Assembly (NCBI RefSeq): GCF_016861605.1
Contig: NZ_BOLM01000005.1
Location: 124,001 to 188,000, forward strand
Source: Levilactobacillus wangkuiensis
GTDB lineage: Bacteria > Bacillota > Bacilli > Lactobacillales > Lactobacillaceae
DNA: 64,000 nt
Direction: 5' to 3'
Made by a program: the position numbers and the translations under genes
Shown here: piece by piece, positions 1-7,745 of the stretch
How the letters are laid out: each line of letters starts with the position of its first letter
Position numbering within the stretch: position 1 is the first letter of the stretch
The notes under the pieces: model-generated
The model's database searches: none
Seen by the model: the letters and a program-made list of their open reading frames with translations, nothing else
What the model was told of the DNA's origin: nothing

Positions 1-286
1 CTAAGCGCTGGATCAGGTGCCGCAACGTTTCGTGTGTGGTAATCGTATCGGTGGTAGTATACAGCATCAGCGTCTCGTGCTGGACATCGGCGAGAATAAT
101 CGTGGCCGCCTTGACCATCACCAACCGATCAGGCGTTTTCACGGGAATAATCCCCGCATGTGCCACCTGGTAGTTCCCCAGATAGGTCATAATCGCCGCT
201 GTCTCGGGACTCTCGGCGGCTGCTTCCACCACTACTAAGGGATCAGCCGGATCAATCGTCTCGTTCTGTTCAAATTTATGCCGCAC
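1..286 (-). CDS. LytTR-family DNA-binding regulator, N-terminal part (runs off the left edge)
   Basis: Translation from the GTG at 286 stays open to the window edge (95 codons). The stretch VMVKAATIILADVQ followed by LYTTTDTITTHETLRHL matches the first strands of a LytTR DNA-binding domain, which here starts after an unclassified N-terminal region of about 50 residues. An ATG at 301 is in frame, but the GGGGGG at 293-298 is a ribosome site placed correctly for GTG 286, so GTG is preferred. It follows the ABC permease after 21 bases and is probably the third gene of that operon; small LytTR proteins beside ABC-2 exporters are common in lactobacilli. Targets cannot be read from the sequence. 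Confidence 0.75.
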   Translation of the reverse strand, partial: MRHKFEQNETIDPADPLVVVEAAAESPETAAIMTYLGNYQVAHAGIIPVKTPDRLVMVKAATIILADVQHETLMLYTTTDTITTHETLRHLIQRL

Positions 287-307
287 GCTGATCCCCCCCA
301 TTTTAAC

Positions 308-1183
308 TTACCGTTCGCGTAGGTACTGGCGTCGGCGCTGAATCTGCAGCCATTTCAGCCCAAACACCAGCGCCACGGTACCGCTAAAGATTAATCCCAT
401 TATGAGGTAAGTTTCCTGTTGGGTCAACAAGGTCGACCAGTTTAGTCGGATACCCATCAATCGTTCAAAGGTATGGCGGGTTGCTAGATGGCCAGCAAAG
501 GCTGATTTCAGCTTGTCGTCCATCAGAAATTGCCGATAGAGCGCCGCCACGTAACTGCCGGGGATGAATTTGACCATACTCTGCGCGAAACTAGGCAAGG
601 CCCCAATGGGGATGTACTTGCCCACCAGGAACCCGGCCGCGGTCCCGATGATCGTCCCCAGTTTGCCTAAACTGTCCACCGTGTGAATGCCTTGGACGAT
701 GGCCGCATTCACCACCACTGCCAACAAAGAGCTTGTGACCATGAGCCCCAGCGTGTTCAGAACCGCCGTACCCGACAGCGTCAGGCCATCCGTCAGGTAA
801 AAGCCACCCCACATAATGCCAAACATCGCCAGCTGCGTCAGCGTGCCAATCACCGCGGCACTAATCAGGTAGCTGGTGAATAGGCGCAATGGACCGGCGT
901 CGGTCAACGTCAAGTCGTCCGCAATGTGTTTTTCTTTATCCGTGACCATCAATGCCAGACTAGTGAGGGTCGTGGTAATGCTGGTAATCGCCAGCGTGCC
1001 CCCAATTAACCACGTGTCGAGCAAGGGCTTGGCGTCCGGCATCTGGTGCCAACTCGTCAACATATTTTGCTTAAGAAAGACCAGGTATAGCACAAACGAG
1101 ATGAGCGCCCCCAAGAGTGAGAAGAAAACGCCACTGTGATCCCGAAAGTACAGCAATAAGTTACGTTTGATCATGGCTAGCAT
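308..1183 (-). CDS. ABC-2 type transporter permease
   Basis: A 291-residue membrane protein with six hydrophobic segments, beginning NLLLYFRDHSGVFFSLLGAL and ending in a basic tail (QIQRRRQYLRER). This is the architecture of ABC-2 permeases that export drugs, peptides or polysaccharides. It starts two bases after the stop of the ATPase gene, with GGAG ten bases before the ATG, so the two form an exporter operon. The substrate is unknown. The LytTR gene follows directly. Confidence 0.85.
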   Translation of the reverse strand: MLAMIKRNLLLYFRDHSGVFFSLLGALISFVLYLVFLKQNMLTSWHQMPDAKPLLDTWLIGGTLAITSITTTLTSLALMVTDKEKHIADDLTLTDAGPLRLFTSYLISAAVIGTLTQLAMFGIMWGGFYLTDGLTLSGTAVLNTLGLMVTSSLLAVVVNAAIVQGIHTVDSLGKLGTIIGTAAGFLVGKYIPIGALPSFAQSMVKFIPGSYVAALYRQFLMDDKLKSAFAGHLATRHTFERLMGIRLNWSTLLTQQETYLIMGLIFSGTVALVFGLKWLQIQRRRQYLRER

Positions 1184-1184
1184 G

Positions 1185-2045
1185 TTACCGCATCTCCTTT
1201 CCCGTTAAGGCCAGGAAGGCATCATCCATGGTGCCCGGCCGGAATTCAAAATTGCTGATCAATGGCCGATTGGCCGTTAAAATATCGAGTGCCGCCTGCA
1301 TTGTTGGTAGGCTAAAAACTAATTGGTTGGCAGTGCGCCGGATTGGCTGCCGAGCCACTCGAGCTGCCAGTTGCGCCACATCCGGGGAGGTTAGCGTTAA
1401 CCGGTCCGCCGCGTAGCGAGTCTTGATATCAGCCGCCGTACCCTGAGCTAGGATTCGGCCATGATCAATCACGATAACGTTGTCTGCCGAGTCGGCCTCA
1501 TCCAGGTAGTGTGTGGTCAGGATGACGGTCAGCTGCTTCTCTCGCTGTAACCGTTGAATCAGCGTCCAGATGGCCAGCCGCGTCTGAATATCCAGCCCGG
1601 TCGTGGGTTCATCCAGAAATAAAATGTCTGGCTCGTTGATCAGGGCCCGGGCAATATCGACACGCCGTCGTTGCCCACCGGATAAGGTGCCGTAGCGTTG
1701 GGCCATAAACGCGGTGAGTCCCAGTTGTTGGCTCAAAACGGTGACCCGGTCTGCGGGGACGTGCCGGTACTGGCCAGCGCGAATCTGTAAATTTTCCCGG
1801 ACCGTTAAGATATCGTCCAGCACGCTGCCCTGAAAGACCACGCCCAGCTTAGGGGTATGGTCATAAGTCACCTGGCCGGCAGTCGGTTGTAGCAGGCCAA
1901 TCAACATGTTCATGGTCGTCGACTTGCCCGCCCCATTTGGTCCTAGCAACGCGGTGAAACTGCCCTTTTCAATCTGTAGGTCGACCGCGTTAACAGCAAT
2001 GTGTTCCCCAAAAGTCTTGGTTAAGTGGTGCGCTTCTAATAGCAT
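1185..2045 (-). CDS. ABC transporter ATP-binding protein
   Basis: Cytosolic ATPase of the adjacent exporter, 286 residues. Walker A is GPNGAGKSTTMN, the signature is LSGGQRRRVDIARAL, Walker B is ILFLDEPTTGLD and the H-loop is TTHYLDEAD. The C-terminal extension of about 80 residues is typical of DrrA/NatA-like exporters. An earlier ATG at 2054 touches the AGGAG ribosome site with no spacing, whereas ATG 2045 lies nine bases behind it, so 2045 is chosen. It heads the ATPase-permease-LytTR operon. Confidence 0.9.
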   Translation of the reverse strand: MLLEAHHLTKTFGEHIAVNAVDLQIEKGSFTALLGPNGAGKSTTMNMLIGLLQPTAGQVTYDHTPKLGVVFQGSVLDDILTVRENLQIRAGQYRHVPADRVTVLSQQLGLTAFMAQRYGTLSGGQRRRVDIARALINEPDILFLDEPTTGLDIQTRLAIWTLIQRLQREKQLTVILTTHYLDEADSADNVIVIDHGRILAQGTAADIKTRYAADRLTLTSPDVAQLAARVARQPIRRTANQLVFSLPTMQAALDILTANRPLISNFEFRPGTMDDAFLALTGKEMR

Positions 2046-2210
2046 CTGCCTCATCTCCTATGTCAGGAGAATACACCGTAAGCGCGCGTGGCGTCTCGGT
2101 GATTGGGGTAAGTGGCGATTTTTGCTGGGTAAGTGGTAAACTGGGGCGGGTAAAAGAGTTTGGTTAGAAGACGCTGTGTTAAACCTATTCACCTGAGGAG
2201 TGATAATGCT

Positions 2211-2388
2211 ATGGAAACAACCATTCGTAAATTTGGTCATTCGTATTGGCGACCGGTATCAAATTACTAACAATGGGGATAGTTTGGTCCTGACGCCGTT
2301 ACGCAATCAGCTGTTTTCTAACGAGAATGACTGGACTGGCTTCCGTGACAGTATTTCTAAAGCGGATGCTGACTGGGACCGTGACTAA
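2211..2388 (+). pseudogene. Decayed MazE-like antitoxin gene (deletion plus frameshift)
   Basis: GAGGAG at 2195-2200 precedes ATG 2211, which opens METTIRKFGHS, the classical start of MazE/PemI antitoxins of the AbrB fold. This frame stops at TAA 2268-2270. The family sequence resumes in another frame as GDRYQITNNGDSLVLTP and continues to an acidic tail ending at 2388. The missing piece is the segment that normally joins the first strand to the GDRYQI strand, so a small deletion with a frameshift is inferred. No toxin gene follows; a terminator comes 30 bases later. Confidence 0.7.
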
Positions 2389-2420
2389 ATTCCTTGATTT
2401 TCTCTCCCAATTGATTCCGA

Positions 2421-2468
2421 AAAAGGCTAGGACACCGTGGTTGCATCACGCGTGCTCTAGCCTTTTAA
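2421..2468 (+). terminator. Rho-independent terminator after the mazE remnant
   Basis: AAAAGGCTAG at 2421-2430 pairs with CTAGCCTTTT at 2457-2466. The terminal Ts give termination on the plus strand and the leading As allow weaker termination the other way. Confidence 0.7.
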
Positions 2469-2479
2469 TTCTCCAAAAT

Positions 2480-2516
2480 AAAAAAGCACCGCCACCTCTC
2501 GGATGACCGATGCTTT
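2480..2516 (-). terminator. Terminator of the two-repeat surface protein gene
   Basis: Read on the minus strand, AAAGCATCG pairs with CGGTGCTTT with one mismatch and is followed by a run of Ts. It lies 50 bases beyond the stop of the gene ending at 2567. Confidence 0.65.
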
Positions 2517-2566
2517 ACTCCCCTTACTTCAGTGACCATTCTTAACGCGTAAAACCCATTCCCCAA

Positions 2567-3265
2567 TTAGTCAGCGTTCTTGAATTGTCCACTGGTTAAG
2601 GCACTCTTCAAGACCCAGCCTTGGCCCTTAACGTAGCTAAACGTTTGGATCTTCTTGGCTGAGTTCTTTAACTTTAATTGCTTCGTTACTTTATAAGTCG
2701 TGCCGGCCTTTAATTGCCCCTTGACCGTCAACTTAGCGGTTGGCCGGTCAGCGGCGATGGCTGCCTTGTAAACAACTGGCTTGGCATCCTTGGTGTGCAC
2801 CGTCTTGGCTTGCTTGAAGAAGCTGGATGACACGATGGTGTAACTCACAGACTTGATCTTCACACCGTCAGCGGCCTTAAACTTGCCGGCCGTTAACTTG
2901 CTGGCAACGACCCAGCCCTGCCCCTTAACGTAGCTGTAGGTCTGATTTTTCTTGGCGTTTAATTTCAGTGTGGCTTGCTTCGTAACTTTGTAAGTGGTGC
3001 CTGACTTCAGCTTCCCCTTAGCCGTCAACGTCATGGTTGGCCGATCAGCGGCGATGCTGGCCTTGTAAACGACCGGTTTGGCATCCTTGGTGTGCACCGT
3101 CTTGGCCTGCTTGAAGAAGTTAGATGAAGCGATGGTATAGGTCTTACTTTGCTTAGCCGTTGCCGCAGTGGCAACAGCTGTTGTACTCTTAGCAGAAGCT
3201 GGTACGGCCAATGCCAATGGCGCAACCATTCCTAAAACAGTCATCAATACTAAAGATTTTTTCAT
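2567..3265 (-). CDS. Secreted surface protein with two SLAP-like repeats
   Basis: 232 residues starting at ATG 3265, nine bases after AGGAG. A signal peptide (MKKSLVLMTVLGMVAPLALA, probable cut near AsA-KS) is followed by two copies of a unit of about 90 residues. Each copy contains FFKQAKTVHTKDAKPVVYKA, IAADRP, GTTYKVTKQ and SYVKGQGWV. The Lys-rich, Cys-free composition resembles C-terminal attachment domains of lactobacillar S-layer proteins (SLAP). There is no LPXTG motif or membrane anchor, so noncovalent wall binding is inferred. The near-identity of the repeats indicates an internal duplication. It has its own terminator and seems monocistronic. Confidence 0.7.
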   Translation of the reverse strand: MKKSLVLMTVLGMVAPLALAVPASAKSTTAVATAATAKQSKTYTIASSNFFKQAKTVHTKDAKPVVYKASIAADRPTMTLTAKGKLKSGTTYKVTKQATLKLNAKKNQTYSYVKGQGWVVASKLTAGKFKAADGVKIKSVSYTIVSSSFFKQAKTVHTKDAKPVVYKAAIAADRPTAKLTVKGQLKAGTTYKVTKQLKLKNSAKKIQTFSYVKGQGWVLKSALTSGQFKNAD

Positions 3266-3544
3266 ATATTCCCACTCCTCTTCCAAAGATTAAAGCTAGT
3301 ATAGGCAGGTTACAGGAATGTGTCAATGGTATTTCAATCGTAATATATTAAGATGTTCTAAAGGTGCAATCTTTTAGGGGAGTGACCACTTGCTCACAAA
3401 ACGCCTGCCACCCTGCAAGCCACCCATGGTCACAGATTTCGACCCTTTAACGCCAGAATAACAGACAAGTTTGCCTAGCGCCACTATCTATCCTGCGACA
3501 ACCCACAAAACCTGGTAAACTTAACCTAATTGCAGACAATTCAT

Positions 3545-3591
3545 AAAAGTAAAATATTTGCATTGATATATTTTACTTTTTAGATTATAAT
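3545..3591 (+). promoter_or_regulatory. Promoter with overlapping 13-bp inverted repeat (probable TetR operator)
   Basis: Perfect 13-base arms AAAAGTAAAATAT (3545-3557) and ATATTTTACTTTT (3568-3580) are separated by ten bases. The right arm lies over a promoter made of TTGATA (3563-3568), a 17-base spacer and TATAAT (3586-3591). A repressor bound here would block RNA polymerase, so autoregulation by the TetR protein encoded directly downstream is inferred. Confidence 0.75.
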
Positions 3592-3604
3592 GGGGACTAT
3601 AAAT

Positions 3605-4195
3605 ATGACAACTAAACGAGAATTAAATGCGCAGCACCATCAACAGGTTATTCTGGCCACTGCCGCTAAATACTTTAAACGTGACGGCGTTCAAGCAACC
3701 AGCATCACCGCTATTGCCAAGCAGGCCAAGGTTTCCACGCGAACCCTCTATAAGTATTTTCCCAACAAGAATGAGTTGGCTCACGCCGTCTATCTGGCTG
3801 ACATCGACAATGGCATTGCGACGAACCTAGCCATTCTCCACGACTCACAATTGGATTTTCAGGCTAAACTGACGAAAATGATGACGAAGCAGCTCGACTT
3901 GAGTCAACAGCTCAATCCCGACTATCTACGGTATGCAGCTGATGATTTTCAAGGAAAAACCGGTCATCCGGAGACCGGTCCCAACTACTTAGCCAAATTG
4001 GATGCCTTTTGGTCGGAACTGATTGATCTAGGTGTCAGCAGCGGTGGTATTAAGCAACAGCACTCGCCAGCGGCCCTGCGCATTTACATTCAAGCCTTCT
4101 TTAATTTAGGCCAGACGACCATCACTGATCAACGAGTGCTAACAGACTTAATTCAGTTATTCTTTAACGGGTTGAATGGTCAGACTAACGGTTAG
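3605..4195 (+). CDS. TetR/AcrR-family transcriptional regulator
   Basis: 196 residues. The N-terminal helix-turn-helix is typical of TetR: GVQATSITAIAKQAKVSTRT followed by LYKYFPNKNEL. The C-terminal two thirds should bind a ligand that cannot be named. ATG 3605 follows GGGGA (3592-3596) by eight bases. An inverted repeat lies over its promoter, and an ABC exporter follows after 36 bases in the same direction, so it is probably the autoregulated repressor of that exporter. Confidence 0.85.
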   Translation: MTTKRELNAQHHQQVILATAAKYFKRDGVQATSITAIAKQAKVSTRTLYKYFPNKNELAHAVYLADIDNGIATNLAILHDSQLDFQAKLTKMMTKQLDLSQQLNPDYLRYAADDFQGKTGHPETGPNYLAKLDAFWSELIDLGVSSGGIKQQHSPAALRIYIQAFFNLGQTTITDQRVLTDLIQLFFNGLNGQTNG

Positions 4196-4231
4196 TTGTC
4201 AATTTAAATCTAACCTTTCGAGGTGGTTATG

Positions 4232-5086
4232 ATGATAACCCTTAACCAAATTCAAAAACATTATCCCAACTTCACTTTAGATTTAACCCTGAACATTCCT
4301 GCGGGTAAGATAACCGGTATTCTGGGCCCCAACGGTGCTGGTAAATCAACGCTGTTCAAACTCTTACTAAACCTAGATCAACCGGATCACGGGCAGCTAA
4401 GTATCGCCAATCAGCCCTTAGTTACTTGGATAACGGCCCATCGTGAGGCTGTCAGCACCACTTTTCCCGACAGCGGCTTCAACGAAAGTCTCACAATTAC
4501 CGAAATCAATCGCCTGCTAACGGCCTTTTACCCAACGACGATGACGGCCGACTTCTTGGCCAACTGTCACCGCTTAGACTTACCACTTTCACAACGCCTA
4601 AAAAACTTTTCGACGGGGATGCAGGCCAAATTAAAACTGTTGGTATCCCTCTCACACGCCGCAACCTTAGTGATTCTAGACGAACCGACCACGGGTCTCG
4701 ACGTTACCGTGCGCCAGACACTCATTCAGATGATTCAGGACTATCATCGCCATTATCCACTGGCAACCATTTTAATTAGCTCACACATTGCGAGTGATAT
4801 TGATGCTTTAGCCGAAAATATTATCCTCATTACGGCTGGCCGACTCCGACTACAGACAGACGCCCAACACTTACGCGACCAGTACGGCCTGTTTACCGTC
4901 TCGAAACAAAAATTTGCACAACTCGACCACACGCTCCTTAGCCAGTATTGGGTTCGTAACAATCAAATGACCTGTTTGACACCCAATCGACTGGCCTTCA
5001 CCACGATTCCGGGCATTCAGGTACCGACTGTGGATGAGCTTCTCCTGAACTTTACTGAACCAGCTGAGGAGGTGCCAGTCGCATGA
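4232..5086 (+). CDS. ABC transporter ATP-binding protein
   Basis: 284 residues. Walker A is GPNGAGKSTLFKLL and Walker B is LVILDEPTTGLD. The signature is relaxed to FSTGMQAKLKLL instead of LSGGQ, as in the ABC-2 subgroup related to Bacillus YtrB and EcsA. The H-loop is SSHIASD. Two adjacent ATGs follow AGGTGG (4221-4226), and the second (4232) has the better spacing. It overlaps the permease gene by four bases (ATGA), so the two are translationally coupled. Confidence 0.88.
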   Translation: MITLNQIQKHYPNFTLDLTLNIPAGKITGILGPNGAGKSTLFKLLLNLDQPDHGQLSIANQPLVTWITAHREAVSTTFPDSGFNESLTITEINRLLTAFYPTTMTADFLANCHRLDLPLSQRLKNFSTGMQAKLKLLVSLSHAATLVILDEPTTGLDVTVRQTLIQMIQDYHRHYPLATILISSHIASDIDALAENIILITAGRLRLQTDAQHLRDQYGLFTVSKQKFAQLDHTLLSQYWVRNNQMTCLTPNRLAFTTIPGIQVPTVDELLLNFTEPAEEVPVA

Positions 5087-5754
5087 AAGGACTTTGGCTG
5101 CAAGACTATTATCTGTTTAAGCGGCAACGACTGGCGGTTGGCCTCACCTGGGGCCTAACAACCCTCTGTCTGTTATGGTTCGGTCAATGGGGTATTGAAA
5201 TTGGTATGGGCATCTTTGCTGTTATGCTCAGCATGCTAACGCTATCGTTGCTGAGCGCCAATCAACAGAATCACGGGCTGAAATTTCTACTGACACTGCC
5301 CATCACCAAGCAAACGTATCTTCACCAGAAATATTTGCTACTATTTGGCAGCGTTGGCAGTGCCGTTTTGATTATGACCGGGACGACCTGGGTAATTGCC
5401 CGCTGGCAACGGTGGCAGCTGACGTTAGCGGCCATTTTTCAACAAGCCTATCTCGTCGGCATCCTGATCCTGGCAGTGCTCGTCATTATCGTGCCGTACC
5501 AGCTCAAACATGGGCCAGAGGCAACGCAAACCTTCATGTCGGTGGTTGGTGCTGCTATTGGGGCAATTGTTGGCGGTAGCTATCTCTGTGTGCAGCGCAC
5601 CGCTTTCGGGCAAAATATTTTCAACCAGATTGCCGCAATTGTCACGCAACACGGGTTGGCTAGCCTACTCCTAACTATCACGGGGCTGGTTGTTATCTTG
5701 CTGGGATATTCTTATTATCGCAGCATGATTGGTTTTCATCCGAGTGACGCCTAA
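5083..5754 (+). CDS. ABC-2 type permease
   Basis: 223 residues with about six membrane segments (for example LSMLTLSLLSA, VLIMTGTTWVIA and LLLTITGLVVILLGY). The start overlaps the ATPase stop as ATGA, and no other permease is near, so this is the membrane half of the TetR-controlled exporter. It is followed immediately by a strong terminator. The substrate is unknown; antimicrobial or envelope-stress roles are usual for the family. Confidence 0.82.
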   Translation: MKGLWLQDYYLFKRQRLAVGLTWGLTTLCLLWFGQWGIEIGMGIFAVMLSMLTLSLLSANQQNHGLKFLLTLPITKQTYLHQKYLLLFGSVGSAVLIMTGTTWVIARWQRWQLTLAAIFQQAYLVGILILAVLVIIVPYQLKHGPEATQTFMSVVGAAIGAIVGGSYLCVQRTAFGQNIFNQIAAIVTQHGLASLLLTITGLVVILLGYSYYRSMIGFHPSDA

Positions 5755-5810
5755 AAATAAAGGAACATCGCACTTACCATAACAGGTTAAGGCGATGTTC
5801 CTTTATTTTT
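5753..5810. terminator. Strong bidirectional terminator
   Basis: Perfect 19-base arms at 5753-5771 and 5792-5810 (core AAAGGAACATCGC), with A and T tracts on both sides. The left arm includes the last bases of the permease stop codon. Confidence 0.9.
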
Positions 5811-5830
5811 AATTCTCAATTAAGAACAGG

Positions 5831-5944
5831 TTTTTCGTTCCCAACGGACGGGGTCAGTAGCAAAACCACTGACAGAAGTTATCTGGATTTTTTGTCTTCA
5901 GCAGACGGGGCTAGTAGCAGAACCGCTAGCAAAAATTATCTGGT
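5831..5944. repeat. 57-nt tandem repeat with a covarying 6-bp hairpin
   Basis: Two head-to-tail units (5831-5887 and 5888-5944) share the T-run, the GACGGGG block, AGTAGCA-AACC and TTATCTGG. Unit 1 has the stem GTCAGT/ACTGAC (5853-5858 with 5868-5873). Unit 2 has GCTAGT/GCTAGC at the same offset (5910-5915 with 5925-5930). Two base pairs change on both sides and a third becomes a wobble, so the stem is conserved while its sequence is not. It lies between the terminator and the 3' end of mazF. It is not an RNA I recognise. Confidence 0.7.
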
Positions 5945-6082
5945 TTTTAGGTTGCCTGACCAACCAGAAGCTAAAATTTGCCCTTTGCTTCTGTCTACAA
6001 TATACAGTGTTTTATTCAAAAAGCAAATAGAGTTACGTTTCTGTCCTGAGGCTGTAGTCGCTTTTGCTCTTTTTCGCTGGAC

Positions 6083-6424
6083 TCACTCATCAATGCTAAA
6101 CAAAAGCTTGTATCGATTAATCATATCAGTTAATTCACTTTTGGATACCCGATCAACAATAAGATTCTCTGTAACCCCTCGAGCAAGTAAATCAAGCGCA
6201 ATTGTTTGATCCAATAATACTTTTCCATACACCTGTCGACTACTGCTTAACTGATAATACATCGGGAAATTACGCTTGGTACTACTGATGGGGGCAACAA
6301 TAGTCATATGACTCGTCTGAAAAACTAGGTCGTTGCTTAATGCTATCGCAGGTCGTCGATTCATCTGTTCATGACCACGACTGGGATTAAAATCTATGAA
6401 AAATATATCACCTTGGCTTACCAT
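6083..6424 (-). CDS. mazF: MazF/PemK-family endoribonuclease toxin
   Basis: 113 residues, the usual size. The start VSQGDIFFIDFNPSRGHEQM then RRPAIALSN is the MazF/PemK signature: a beta-barrel RNase that cuts single-stranded mRNA at short motifs. The conserved Arg of the RRPA turn and the APISS strand are present. Its ATG lies inside the last codons of mazE (7-base overlap CCATGGTAA), so synthesis of the toxin depends on translation of the antitoxin. Confidence 0.9.
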   Translation of the reverse strand: MVSQGDIFFIDFNPSRGHEQMNRRPAIALSNDLVFQTSHMTIVAPISSTKRNFPMYYQLSSSRQVYGKVLLDQTIALDLLARGVTENLIVDRVSKSELTDMINRYKLLFSIDE

Positions 6425-6681
6425 GGTAATTCATGACCTTCCGCTTTTCCCCAGTCTAATTCCTGATCACGCTTGCCGTCATCCTTCCAATCTGCAAACA
6501 ACTCATGAATATTGGATGGCCGTTTCTTAACTGGTGTTAGAACAATTGAATCATCTTGAACTCTGACAGTCAGTTCCTGATCATCGGCTAAATTTAATTG
6601 CTTAATAATCTTACTAGGAATTCTAGCTGCTTTTGAGTTTCCCCATTTGGCCAAATGAATTTGCTCTTCAGTAGTTGCCAC
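6418..6681 (-). CDS. mazE: MazE-like antitoxin (AbrB/SpoVT fold)
   Basis: 87 residues. GGAGGAG is six bases before GTG 6681, which is preferred to the ATG at 6696 that lies within the ribosome site. The N-terminal half HLAKWGNSKAARIPSKI followed by LTVRVQDDSIVLTP is a swapped-hairpin AbrB domain for DNA binding. The acidic, Trp-rich tail (WKDDGKRDQELDWGKAEG) should wrap around MazF. It is probably autorepressing, since a palindrome lies within its promoter. Confidence 0.88.
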   Translation of the reverse strand: MATTEEQIHLAKWGNSKAARIPSKIIKQLNLADDQELTVRVQDDSIVLTPVKKRPSNIHELFADWKDDGKRDQELDWGKAEGHELPW

Positions 6682-6711
6682 GTTAATCTCCTCCAATCAC
6701 TGGTTTCAGAA

Positions 6712-6740
6712 AGTATATACCATGTAGATACATTAATCAA
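6712..6740 (-). promoter_or_regulatory. mazEF promoter with central palindrome
   Basis: On the minus strand TTGATT (6740-6735), a 17-base spacer and TATACT (6717-6712) form a good promoter. The spacer holds the palindrome ATGTATCTACAT (6722-6733), and GTATATAC overlaps the -10 box; both are candidate operators for MazE or the MazEF complex. Confidence 0.7.
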
Positions 6741-6848
6741 TGCATTCGCTCTACCCACAACACAACTTTAATTTTTCAGCTTGTCACTAGCATTCCCTGC
6801 CCAAACCAGGTAAATTAGACCTAATCACTCATCCAAGGGGGAATCGCC

Positions 6849-7667
6849 ATGTCACTCGGAACCACGCTTAAGCAAGTTCGCCAGCACCAGCACCGCTCAC
6901 AAAAGACCGTTGCGGCCGGCATCTGTGCCCAGTCCATGTTGTCAGCCATCGAAAATGATCGGTACACGCCCAATGCTAAGCTCTTGCTGGCGCTCTGTCA
7001 CCGTCTAGACATTTCGCTCGATGAAATCAGCCTGGCGACCGACTTTGCCATTAGTGGGGATGATCAGTTGAACGCCCACATGCAGCGGCTCTGTAATCAG
7101 CACCGCTACCAGGAGCTGGCCGACTTTTTAACGGCTCCCAGTACCCAAGACGCCGTGACCACCGCCCAACAGACACAGGCCTATTACTACTATCTGGGCG
7201 TGGCGCAACTCCACGTCGACCCGTCACTCACTGCCGCCGAGCAGAATCTCCAGTTCGCCACGTCCATGACCGAGAAACGGACGCCGACTACCCTGACGCG
7301 ACTGGCTTTGGCCTCGCTCGCCACCGTGCACGCCAAACAACAGCTACCCGAGAGTGCAGCGCAGTTAATCACGCAGGCGCTCGCCAACCTCGACCAAAGC
7401 CCCTACGAAGAAAATAACAATATCCTCTTCTACCTGGCCGCCCTGACTGCCTATTTTTTGCAGGATACCACGGTCGCTACAGAACGCCTCCTAGCAGGAA
7501 TCACCTACATCACCGACCATGACTCGCACTACATGCTAGCCAACAGTTACCGCCTGCTGGCAGAACTGGCCGAGCAGGCTGGTCACGCCAACGATGCCGA
7601 AGCCGCTCGGCAGAAACAACAATTTTTATCGGACCTGTTTCACGAAAAGGTGCCCGAAAAATTTTAG
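6849..7667 (+). CDS. HTH (XRE-type) regulator with TPR-like C-terminal domain
   Basis: 272 residues. An N-terminal XRE helix-turn-helix (LGTTLKQVRQHQHRSQKTVA, then QSMLSAIENDRYTP) is followed by about 190 all-helical residues with alternating Ala/Leu/Tyr patterns like tetratricopeptide repeats. This is the layout of Rgg/PlcR-type regulators. It precedes the SRPBCC/oxidoreductase operon by 78 bases in the same direction and may control it. No peptide pheromone gene is visible beside it, so peptide sensing is only a possibility. Confidence 0.75.
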   Translation: MSLGTTLKQVRQHQHRSQKTVAAGICAQSMLSAIENDRYTPNAKLLLALCHRLDISLDEISLATDFAISGDDQLNAHMQRLCNQHRYQELADFLTAPSTQDAVTTAQQTQAYYYYLGVAQLHVDPSLTAAEQNLQFATSMTEKRTPTTLTRLALASLATVHAKQQLPESAAQLITQALANLDQSPYEENNNILFYLAALTAYFLQDTTVATERLLAGITYITDHDSHYMLANSYRLLAELAEQAGHANDAEAARQKQQFLSDLFHEKVPEKF

Positions 7668-7745
7668 ACTATCAGTATTCTGATTTTTAACTGGCGGATA
7701 AAACGCTTAAAGTAAGACCATCCAATCAAGGGAGGCCTTTTTTCA

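Noticed and set aside
17-238. Plus-strand open frame at the left edge
   Set aside because: It is the opposite strand of the LytTR gene; the minus frame has a ribosome site and a recognisable domain.
2058-2240. Minus-strand frame upstream of the first ABC operon
   Set aside because: No ribosome site and no family; it covers the mazE remnant on the other strand.
5892-6209. Plus-strand 105-codon frame over the tandem repeat and mazF end
   Set aside because: It runs through the hairpin repeat and antisense to mazF; no start signal.
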